Assembly: GCA_964588175.1 (NCBI GenBank) | Contig: CAZPNW010000227.1 | Coordinates: 1-10,178 of the forward strand | Length of the DNA stretch: 10,178 bases | Direction of reading: 5' to 3' | DNA from: JBAZTA01 sp964588175 | GTDB taxonomy: Bacteria; Omnitrophota; Gorgyraeia; Gygaellales; Profunditerraquicolaceae | Shown: in pieces, positions 1-7,000 of the stretch | Position numbering within the stretch: the stretch's first letter is position 1 | Layout: every line of letters starts with the position of its first letter | Program-made: the position numbers and the translations under genes | Notes under the pieces: model-generated | What the model was told of the DNA's origin: nothing | What the model saw: only the letters and a program-made list of their open reading frames with translations | Databases searched by the model: none

Positions 1-1219
1 AACCCCGTAGTCCTTTGGAAAGCCCTTGCCCGTCAAAAGAATCCCAGAAGGAACCTTCCGAGTTCACGGCTAAAAGGGTAACCTTATCCCCTTCACTATC
101 ATCAACCAGTCCATTACTATTGGCATCAGCGCCGACTTTGAGCCAGGAAGACGCTTTTACTGAATATTCACCCGCTTTTTCTTCCGCGTTCACCAGCCAT
201 TGCAATGCGGCATTGGTTACCTCAAAACGGACAGCTTTTTCATTGGCTGAGCGCGCGGAAGAATATTTTGACCAGGACCAGGACGCGGGGTCATCAGGGA
301 GCTGTTTGGGGATTTCTTTACCATTGACCGTCCACCACCCGCTCTCCGTTATATCATTTGCCCCGGTCCAATCGTCTGAACGGTCATTCCCGTAAAAATG
401 CGTGCTCGGGTTCTGAAACAATCCTCTCGAAGGAAATGAAAAATCATACGGCGCCGAGGTACTGCGGGAAAGCGGGGCTATTCCGTCGAGGTAAGCCACA
501 TTACTTTCAAAATTACAAAATGAGGAATTCCATGCTCTTATATCAAGATCATAGGGTTTATCAAATTTATTATTGTAATAATAAATATTGCCTGAACAAC
601 TGATCCGGGAGAAGTTGGAGAACTTAAGCGTGCCGCTGTCTAAACTGATATTACCGTTAATATGCAGGTTGCCGATAGGTTTACCATCAATAGACTTACC
701 GTTAAAAGTCCCGGATGCGGAGAAATTTATCGGCCAGAACATAAAGTTTTTGTAAAGAGATTTACGGCTGATCCTGTATTTAATAATCCGGCTGGTTACG
801 TTGCGGGGGTCGATACCCCGGGAGAGTAAAATAGTTTCATCCGGTCTGAGAGGGTCAGGATATGCTTTTACTTCAACCTTTCCGGAGGGAGTCGAAACCT
901 CATAACAGCCCGAAGCATTGATCGTGGCTCCGGTAAGAGAGATCACAGGTGCGGTTGCTTGTATTTCCAGGTCTTTTTCCGGGACATTCTTCACATAATG
1001 CGTTGACCATTTATAGCCGTGATTTTGAGCTTCAATAAAAGCGTATTGCATCCCTTGCTCTGCCGCATAAAAAGCCTGCGTTGTCCCTTTTTCTCTCTGC
1101 GCTGCCCAGTTCTGGACCATAGAACTGGACATATACACTCCCGAAAGGACAAAAAGGACTGCAGATACCATAAATGTCGTAATAAGAATTATCCCTTTAT
1201 TTGAATTAAGTTTAGCCAT
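1..1219 (-). CDS. Large PilX/GspK-like minor pilin, C-terminus outside window
   Basis: An open frame of 406 codons from ATG 1219 to the window edge with no stop. The start is supported by GAGGT 4 bases upstream. The N-terminus MAKLNSNKG followed by IILITTFMVSAVLFVLSGVYM resembles PilX/GspK-type minor pilins: a cleavable basic leader and hydrophobic helix, but T at mature position 5 instead of Glu, as in GspK tip proteins. QREKGTTQAFYAAEQGMQYAFIEA is the 'YAAEaG.e.A' segment characteristic of PilX N-terminal-domain proteins. A β-rich part follows (INFSASGTFNGKSIDGK, then NLHINGNISLDSG). Residues D365-E376 (DANSNGLVDDSE) fit a 12-residue EF-hand loop with D1, N3, N5, G6, V8, D9 and E12. It is much larger than classical PilX (~200 residues) and may be the fibre tip or an adhesive subunit. 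Codon use looks like its neighbours. Confidence 0.8.
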   Translation of the reverse strand, partial: MAKLNSNKGIILITTFMVSAVLFVLSGVYMSSSMVQNWAAQREKGTTQAFYAAEQGMQYAFIEAQNHGYKWSTHYVKNVPEKDLEIQATAPVISLTGATINASGCYEVSTPSGKVEVKAYPDPLRPDETILLSRGIDPRNVTSRIIKYRISRKSLYKNFMFWPINFSASGTFNGKSIDGKPIGNLHINGNISLDSGTLKFSNFSRISCSGNIYYYNNKFDKPYDLDIRAWNSSFCNFESNVAYLDGIAPLSRSTSAPYDFSFPSRGLFQNPSTHFYGNDRSDDWTGANDITESGWWTVNGKEIPKQLPDDPASWSWSKYSSARSANEKAVRFEVTNAALQWLVNAEEKAGEYSVKASSWLKVGADANSNGLVDDSEGDKVTLLAVNSEGSFWDSFDGQGLSKGLRG

Positions 1220-1271
1220 AATTACCTCATATAATAAGCATACCACAAAAGCTTAAGCTATTCAATCTATG
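1220..1271 (-). promoter_or_regulatory. 52-base spacer with weak promoter-like boxes, palindrome and RBS
   Basis: The gap before the PilX-like gene is AT-rich. In the gene direction it holds TTGAAT (1265-1260), a 17-base spacer, then TATGCT (1242-1237). Each box matches 4 of 6 bases of the sigma-70 consensus. The spacer contains the perfect 10-base palindrome AGCTTAAGCT (1250-1259). GAGGT (1228-1224) sits 4 bases before the ATG and is a convincing ribosome site. The promoter could be chance; the ribosome site is the firm part. Confidence 0.25.
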
Positions 1272-1811
1272 TCAGTTACGAAAGGTAACCTTCGTGGTAA
1301 GGTTCTCCGACAAAGGCCTTCGGTAAACATCCTTTTGGACCGTTAAAGAAATGCTCAAGGTATTACTGCCGGGAGGAAGCACAAACTTTAATCCGCTGGT
1401 TGCCACATCTGTGGCTAAAACTCTCTGCTCAACAACATTTAAAGCTGTATTCAGGATAGAACGCACGAGATTCTGATCCTCCACAGAGAACTTGATCTTA
1501 TAATTCTCCATACCATTGGCTCCCCAGAGCAGGCTTCCGGAGGTATCATAGCCTATAGGAACCTGAAAAATGATATAATTATCATTCGGGCTGGCAGCCA
1601 ATGGCGTGATCTTGCTGGTTTTGGAAGTATATAATTCCCGGGTCATGGCATTAATGCCCTGCCGCACTTTATTCTGAATATCCTGCTGTTCAGGCCCCGA
1701 TTGAAAGGCATTCTGGCCTGAAATAAATATATCGAAGATCAGACCGAACATAACAGTGAATATAGCCAGCACTATCAATACCTCTACTAAACTAAAGCCT
1801 TTTTTGTTCAT
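1272..1811 (-). CDS. Type IV pilin-like minor (pseudo)pilin, PilW/GspJ-like
   Basis: A 179-residue prepilin-like protein when started at ATG 1811. An in-frame GTG at 1823 would add four residues. ATG 1811 is preferred because it overlaps the preceding gene's stop as ATGA, the usual sign of translational coupling, and gives the short basic leader MNKKG. Cleavage after G5 would expose FSLVEVLIVLAIF with E5 conserved. The helix (…LIVLAIFTVMFGLIFDIFISGQNAF) is followed by QQDIQNKVRQGINAMTRELYTS. That region, with a first helix then an 'R..l..m.rEl' segment and a β-rich domain, fits PilW/GspJ. The head domain ends in VYRRPLSENLTTKVTFRN, as in J-type pseudopilins where the C-terminus often reads '…LTTKVTLRN'. 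No clear ribosome site precedes ATG 1811, consistent with re-initiation. It is expected to assemble with the two flanking pilin-like proteins. Confidence 0.83.
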   Translation of the reverse strand: MNKKGFSLVEVLIVLAIFTVMFGLIFDIFISGQNAFQSGPEQQDIQNKVRQGINAMTRELYTSKTSKITPLAASPNDNYIIFQVPIGYDTSGSLLWGANGMENYKIKFSVEDQNLVRSILNTALNVVEQRVLATDVATSGLKFVLPPGSNTLSISLTVQKDVYRRPLSENLTTKVTFRN

Positions 1812-2296
1812 TGTTTTCTGCACACCGCGGTAATTAATTCCAAAGGCGACTCGATGGCCCCATTGGAATTGGTATCGCTGAGGGTAAAATTACTTCCCAC
1901 CACCGTTCCTTCTCCTATAGTCCTGCCGGCCCGTTGCACCCATCCGGCTATCACACGCATATTAATAAGGCTATTATTACTGCCGGAAACATAAATATTA
2001 TTAAACTGATCTTTTATGATTTCTATACGTATCTGCCCATTAATACCGTTCAAGGCGGCTGTAAACGGCTTATTCTGATATGTACTGATAACCGTATCAA
2101 AATCAAGCGCTTTTATCTCTTCTAATTTCTCCCGCATTTGATTGATCACCAAAGCCGTATTACGAGAAGTATCCTGCAAGTTCATACAATATACTAAAAG
2201 GCTCATAACACCCACCAATAAGGTTACCAGTATCGCCATACTAAAGAGGATTTCAACGAGCGTAAACCCCCTGTTTTTCTTACATATATATACCAT
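1808..2296 (-). CDS. Type IV pilin-like minor (pseudo)pilin, PilV/GspI-like
   Basis: A 162-residue prepilin-like protein. The leader MVYICKKNRG is followed by FTLVEILFSMAIL, so prepilin peptidase should cut after G10, leaving F1 and E5 (E15 of the precursor), then a hydrophobic helix to about residue 38. The stretch NQMREKLEEIKALDFDTV is typical of PilV/GspI-like minor pilins, and a small β-rich head follows. Near the C-terminus D141-T-N143-S-N145-G146-A-I148-E149 resembles the start of an EF-hand-type calcium loop. A similar loop occurs in the PilX-like protein two genes downstream. The start ATG has AGGGAG 6 bases upstream. Its TGA overlaps the next ATG by four bases. The protein probably belongs to the initiating or tip complex rather than being the major pilin. 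Assignment to PilV rather than GspI or GspH is tentative. Confidence 0.82.
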   Translation of the reverse strand: MVYICKKNRGFTLVEILFSMAILVTLLVGVMSLLVYCMNLQDTSRNTALVINQMREKLEEIKALDFDTVISTYQNKPFTAALNGINGQIRIEIIKDQFNNIYVSGSNNSLINMRVIAGWVQRAGRTIGEGTVVGSNFTLSDTNSNGAIESPLELITAVCRKQ

Positions 2297-2302
2297 AGGA
2301 TT

Positions 2303-2308
2303 CTCCCT
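2303..2308 (-). promoter_or_regulatory. Ribosome binding site formed by the last repeat unit
   Basis: AGGGAG lies 6 bases upstream of the ATG of the PilV-like gene. It is itself the final unit of the G-rich repeat array, with an identical AGGGAGA copy 8 bases further upstream. Slippage in the array could therefore move or duplicate the ribosome site. Confidence 0.5.
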
Positions 2309-2327
2309 ATCTCCCTGGTCACCTAGT

Positions 2328-2356
2328 CCCGACTTCCCGGTTCCCCGGGTGCCCCC
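2328..2356 (-). other. Candidate G-quadruplex in the pilin mRNA leader
   Basis: In the transcript sense, four G-tracts (GGGGG at 2356-2352, GGGG at 2346-2343, GGG at 2338-2336, GGG at 2330-2328) are separated by loops of 5, 4 and 5 bases. This satisfies the usual G3+N1-7 rule. Further GGG tracts lie at 2313-2315 and 2305-2307. It overlaps a short GC hairpin, so the two structures would exclude each other. Formation in vivo is unproven. Confidence 0.45.
2336..2349 (-). other. Small GC hairpin with GNRA-type tetraloop
   Basis: In transcript sense the segment reads CCCGG-GGAA-CCGGG: a 5-base-pair all-GC stem closed by GGAA, which fits the GNRA tetraloop rule. No U-tract follows, so it does not look like an intrinsic terminator. 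It lies about 40 bases upstream of the PilV-like start and might act as an mRNA stabiliser or processing element. It could also be chance in a GC-rich repeat. Confidence 0.35.
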
Positions 2357-2404
2357 GTTTCCAGTACCCAGTCGCCAGTGCCCCAGCTATTCGTCACTAC
2401 TCCT

Positions 2405-3616
2405 CTACTTTCCTATCAACTGCGTCAGCTTAAATATCGGTAAGAACATCGCCACTACCACAAAACCGATAGTCACCCCGAGAAAAGAAATGATCACCGG
2501 TTCGATCAGTGAAGTCATTTCAGTCAAAGCGTCATTCACCTGGTCTTCATAATAATCGGCGACCTTAGTGAGCATCTTTTCCAACTCTCCGGTCTGTTCC
2601 CCGACTGAGATCATCTTGACAACAAACGGGGGGAACTTCCCCGTCTCCTCCATCGGCCCGGAAATAGTCTCCCCTGCCCGCATATTTATCCTGATCTGCT
2701 CAGTAGCTATTTCAATCACCTTGTTCCCGGAAACTTTCCCCGATATATCGAATGCTTCTAATATACTTACCCCGCTTTTTACCAATGTCGCCAGAGTCCG
2801 GGCAAACCGGCTAATAGCTATTTTACTCACCAACAAACCAAACACGGGGAGTTTTAACCTGAAGGCATCATAGCGAAGCCTGCCGGATTCCGTATGGATA
2901 TACCTCGTCAAACCCAGGCAGATAATGACCAAAGAAACGACAATATAAGGAAAGAACCGGACTGACGCATCGCTTGCCGTGATCAATATCTGTGTCGGCA
3001 GCGGAAGGCTTCCTCCAAGGCTCAAAAATATATTCTTAAAAGTCGGAACGACTTTGACCATTAAAAACGTCAAGATGACCACCGCCATACCGACGATCAA
3101 AACAGGGTAGGTAAGGCTCGATTTTATTTTCCTCCTCAAGTTCTCGGTGCGCTCGAAATAATCGGAGACCCGCTCCAATATCTCATTTAAACTGCCGCTG
3201 GACTCCCCCGCCCTGATCATATTCACGAATATAACAGGGAATACGTGAGGGTATTTTGAGAATGAAAAGGACAAACCATTGCCGCCTTCAATATCATTCT
3301 TTATCTGAGAAATGACCTTTTTAAAATAAGGATTCTCTGTCTGGGCATAAATGATGTTTAATCCGACAATAAGAGAAACGCCCGAATCAATGAGCGTTGC
3401 CAGCTGCCGGGAAAAAACAACCAGGTCCATTGGCCGGATACGGCCTTTAGCCTGGATAACACTCAACTTCTTTTCATGGCCTTCCTGGACGATATCAATG
3501 ATCGTAAGGTTGCGTTTTTTGAGTTCTTTAACAACAACGGTTTTATCAGACGCAGTGATAGTACCGGCAACAAGCCGGGATTCGTCATCGCGGGCGCTAT
3601 AGGAAAATTTAGGCAT
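2405..3616 (-). CDS. PilC/GspF inner-membrane platform protein
   Basis: A complete 403-residue member of the type II secretion F family, the usual length. It opens with the typical β-rich N-terminus (MPKFSYSARDDESRLVAGTI…). Two homologous helical domains follow at ~64-188 (FSRQLATLIDSGVSL … IRAGESSGSL … VSDYFER) and ~266-388 (FARTLATLVKSGVSI … ISVGEQTGEL … VADYYED). Membrane segments are apparent at ~171-190, ~221-238 and ~374-394. In known systems it couples the assembly ATPase in the cytoplasm to pilin extraction from the inner membrane. The start ATG has a strong AAAGAGGT ribosome site, with AGAGG 5 bases from the ATG, and lies 18 bases after the MshEN gene stop. It is the last gene before the G-rich leader, so it closes the motor half of the cluster. 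PilC and GspF cannot be distinguished from sequence alone. Confidence 0.95.
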   Translation of the reverse strand: MPKFSYSARDDESRLVAGTITASDKTVVVKELKKRNLTIIDIVQEGHEKKLSVIQAKGRIRPMDLVVFSRQLATLIDSGVSLIVGLNIIYAQTENPYFKKVISQIKNDIEGGNGLSFSFSKYPHVFPVIFVNMIRAGESSGSLNEILERVSDYFERTENLRRKIKSSLTYPVLIVGMAVVILTFLMVKVVPTFKNIFLSLGGSLPLPTQILITASDASVRFFPYIVVSLVIICLGLTRYIHTESGRLRYDAFRLKLPVFGLLVSKIAISRFARTLATLVKSGVSILEAFDISGKVSGNKVIEIATEQIRINMRAGETISGPMEETGKFPPFVVKMISVGEQTGELEKMLTKVADYYEDQVNDALTEMTSLIEPVIISFLGVTIGFVVVAMFLPIFKLTQLIGK

Positions 3617-3634
3617 ACGGACCTCTTTGAGCTA

Positions 3635-4090
3635 TTAATAAAACTTCATTAAAACATTCTCCAGCTGGTCTTTCGTTCCCAGCATAGGTATGATCCTGCA
3701 ATGCGTCGCGGCAGACAGCTCATCGCGGGCTTTTTCGTCTAAAGCATCAGCCGATACGATCGTTAATACCGTACCCATCTTTTCAAGGGCGACACAGAGA
3801 TATTTATACGCCAACTCTTTAGGGATCAACCGCACTGTATCTTTGGCCAGCTTATACCTTTCTATCGGAAGAAACACATAATCTATCTGGCTGGCAAGGG
3901 CTATCGCCAATAATTCCTGAGAAATATACCCTAACTGAACTAAAATATCCCCCAATTTTCCCGCCTTATTCTTCTGAATAGAAACAGCTTCTTTCAACTG
4001 CTCGTTGGTGATCATCCCTTTCTTCAGCAATACCTGGCCAAAAAGGCTTATTTTACCGACGATTGGAGAGGAAGTAATTTTCTTTTCCAT
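3635..4090 (-). CDS. Stand-alone MshEN (GspE_N) domain protein, candidate c-di-GMP receptor
   Basis: A 151-residue protein that is essentially only the N-terminal domain of MshE/PilB/GspE ATPases, with no Walker motifs. It shows the MshEN layout of two 24-residue motifs separated by five residues: L16-Q39 (LFGQVLLKKGMIT…Q), spacer KNKAG, then K45-Q68 (KLGDILVQLGYIS…Q). These are followed by the α/β part typical of the family (LIPKELAYKY, LTIVSADALDEKA). The glycines, the hydrophobic ladder and both terminal glutamines are kept. The RLG arginines are replaced (LFG and KLG), so binding is plausible but not certain. The ATG lies 3 bases after the diguanylate cyclase stop, and its ribosome site GAAGGA is inside that gene's last codons. 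Tandem stops TAA TAG end it. The context suggests an effector reading the neighbour's c-di-GMP and acting on the ATPases or the platform protein; that role is inferred. Confidence 0.85.
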   Translation of the reverse strand: MEKKITSSPIVGKISLFGQVLLKKGMITNEQLKEAVSIQKNKAGKLGDILVQLGYISQELLAIALASQIDYVFLPIERYKLAKDTVRLIPKELAYKYLCVALEKMGTVLTIVSADALDEKARDELSAATHCRIIPMLGTKDQLENVLMKFY

Positions 4091-4093
4091 GTA

Positions 4094-7000
4094 TTATCCT
4101 TCACCGCCTTGAGAACCCCATAATTCTTTTCGGATATCCACAGGCAGATCCTTATCCTGCGACGTGAATTTAAGTACTTGAGCCGCAGCGGGATCTTTCC
4201 TGTTCTTTAAAGCCTGTAAAGCTTCCCGGGCAATAACAGGGTCAGGATCCTTGAGGGTTTCCCCCAAGATCTCGGCACTTGCCATCCCTTTCATTTTACC
4301 TAACGTAAAAACCGCCTTGCGGCGGGTCCCTTGCTCAGCATGAGCCAAAGGCAGGCGCATCATCTTTACCGCATATTCATTTTCCATGGTGCCGATAAGT
4401 TCCATCAAATTCTTGATAATATATACCGGAGAATTGGTCAGCTTCTCTTTCATATATTGATCAACCACGTTCTCATTGATAAGCAGGTTTAAAACCCTGC
4501 CAATGGTACGCCGGTGTAAATATGCTTCAAAATATTTCCCCTGGGGGACCCCGGTCTCACATAATGCCTTATCGATCAGGAGCTGGGCGGAGCGTTCCCG
4601 AAAGACCATCAAAACTTCCAGCAATTCTTCTAAACTCGAATTCGCGTCGATCTTCGACATCAATTCTTCAACTAAAAAAGAATGTACTGACTCCAGGTTG
4701 TTTGAAAAAGGCGCGGGTGACTGCGTACTGTGCGCATACACCTGCAACACCTGTTTGGCCAACGGGATCCTATCGGTATGGATAAACCTTTTGACGCTCT
4801 CCACCAATACGTTGGAAGCGATCAGGGTAAATGCTGGAACACGCACACGATGCTCAGAAGCAAAGTCCACAAGGTTCCCCAGGAATTTCGGGAACCTCTT
4901 TTCCGGAGAATCCTTCAGGTAGATACCCAGGATATCCGCGAAATGATTTATAAAGACCCCCTCGTTAATCTCAACATCCTCAAAGATCTTTAAAAACTTA
5001 TGCTCCACCGCATTGACCGGTTTATCTTGTTCCAAAAATAAGAGTTCCTTAATGACCGGGCCGATTTTAATGACCGGCAACAGGCGAATGAGCGTCTTAA
5101 CCGGTGTTTCAACGATATAACGCAATTTATCATCCAGCGTCAACTCATCCCAGGAAATATCGTGCAGCATCCAATCACATTCTTCCTTGGTAGCTCCGGC
5201 CTGGCGCAATTCTTCTTTAATACGGGGCAGAAGCAACTCTTTCTTTCCGGGGTTCGACAAGAAACGCCCGATCATATTTTTCATCTTGCGGATATCAGTA
5301 TCCGGCTGCGCATAGTAATTCTTTATAACCTCAATAATAATATTATCGGGCAATTCCGGGTTTAATTCCTTGAAAATATCGAATTTCGTATCCCCGGTTT
5401 CTAAAAGCGCTTCCTGATTTAAGAACATCTTCGCCCGTAAGCCAGGGTCTATTGAAAGGATGGTTTTAAGCATCCCTTCTTTATATTTTGCCCAATCAGC
5501 GCCCTGTCCTGAGAATTGACTGCCGATCTGCTGCAGGCTTTTAGCCATCACATCTGCTTTTATTGCTTCCTTATCGCCCACTGAGTCTTTGCTGGCCTGC
5601 TCACCGAGCTGTTCAAGCGCCCGGGCGATCTCAGGGGCATGATCTGATAACGCAGCAGATAAATCAATTTTATTTTCATCGGGTTGCATTTTACCCATAA
5701 GGTAATCGATCAACATGAGCTCCTGCAGCCCTTCTTTTTCCTTTGATTTCTGGCGAGTGACATTATAGGTTATTTCATTGATCTGGATATGAGCCGTTTT
5801 CTGACGTTTTAATACTTCAGGGATACCTTCTTCCGGCGGCTCCGGGGCGCTGATGATCCCGACTAAAACCGTTAACTCCTGAAGGGTCACTCCTTTATGC
5901 ACCGTGACGCTCTCAATATTCAAGTTATTCATAGCAGGAACAAACGATTGGGCAAAAAAACCCGGCAATTCTTTCCCGACCCTTTTATTATTCACCACTA
6001 TGTTTGCCTCAACGACAGCAATAGTAAGGATGTTTGTCTCCTGTAAAATATCGGAAACTTTCCTGAATATCTCCTCGATTGACTGCGTACGCATCTTACT
6101 TTGCGGCGGATAAAGGGCATAATTCACCCCGGCCATATATAAATTCTTAATAAGCCCGGGAACAATGCTCCACGCTTTCTTGCTTAACGGCAAGACCATT
6201 TTCTCGCGGGAGGCATCTTCCAGTAATGTCTGGGCATATTTCATCGTACGGTCATATAATGCGTTTTTGCCTTCTTTGGCCATTTTGGCATATTGATCCG
6301 CGCGGGCGACATCTTCGGCTTTCTTAAAGTTATAATACAATTCCCCCGCAATAGCATCGAGCTTGCCCGGATAGAGGCTTTCCTTTATCTGGCCGACCCG
6401 CGAATATATATTCTTCACCCGCTCACCGCCGATAGCTTTAAACAGGATATTACGGATCGCGCCTGTGGCGAAACTGAATTCATCATTGCCTTGGTTGCCC
6501 TTTTCAAAGACTAACCCGATTTTCTTGGCTGATTCGATCAGGTCAACAACATACCCGCGGTCCTGGCTGTCGATCTTGCGCAGTAAATCTACCTGAAAAT
6601 CCTCTCCGATTACCGCGGCCTTTAAGATCATCTCTTTTGATTCATCATCCAAATCGGCAATACGGCTTTTGATGACGTCCTCTATAGAACCCGGCAGAAG
6701 CCCGTCAGAAATATCCTTTTTAAGCCACTTTCCTTCCCGGTAATAAATAAACTCTTTCTCGATCAGGTATTTTGAAAGCTCTTCGACAAACAGAGGATTA
6801 CCTTGGGTCTTTTTATAGATAAGATTGACAAATCCGGTAGAGAGCGTGACATTCAAGAAAATAGCCGATACCATCTCATTGACCCCTGCTTCGTTCAAAT
6901 TCTGCAGTTCGATATTCTGGGCTATTTTTTTGAATGCCACTGTTTTCATAATAGCCCCTAATGCCGATTCCCCGACCTTAGGGATAGATAATTCCGCAGG

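Larger units (their letters stand above)
2303..2389 (-). repeat. Degenerate G-rich heptad/octad repeat array in the pilin leader
   Basis: The 108 bases between the platform gene and the first pilin gene differ in composition from everything around them. On the plus strand CCAGT recurs at 2361, 2368 and 2375, with CCAG at 2383. C-tracts then continue at about 7-8-base steps (2352, 2343, 2336, 2328, 2313, 2305). The motif drifts from CCAGTnn to CCCGnnTT to TCTCCCTA. The last two units are a perfect 7-base repeat, TCTCCCT at 2302-2308 and 2310-2316. Read in the gene direction this is ACTGGnn passing into GGGAnnn. It resembles the heptanucleotide STRR repeats described in cyanobacteria (ACTGGGG type, from memory), but the organism need not be related. 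Confidence 0.7.

Noticed and set aside
15..395. Plus-strand open frame of 126 codons at the left edge
   Set aside because: It is a shadow of the PilX-like gene, whose minus-strand frame is open for all 406 codons with family motifs.
1250..1259. Palindrome AGCTTAAGCT as an operator
   Set aside because: A 10-base palindrome in an AT-rich spacer is easily chance; it is mentioned in the spacer entry but not claimed as a regulator site.
2336..2349. Intrinsic terminator after the platform gene
   Set aside because: The stem is only five pairs and no U-tract follows in the transcript sense, so it does not fit a rho-independent terminator.
2303..2389. CRISPR array or IS-end repeats
   Set aside because: Units are 7-8 bases, degenerate and without spacers; there are no terminal inverted repeats, target duplication or transposase nearby.
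2142..2552. Plus-strand open frame of 136 codons across the G-rich leader
   Set aside because: It is antisense to the ends of two well-supported genes. Its Pro/Ser-rich stretch simply reflects the CCC/CCAGT repeat, and it has no recognisable domain.
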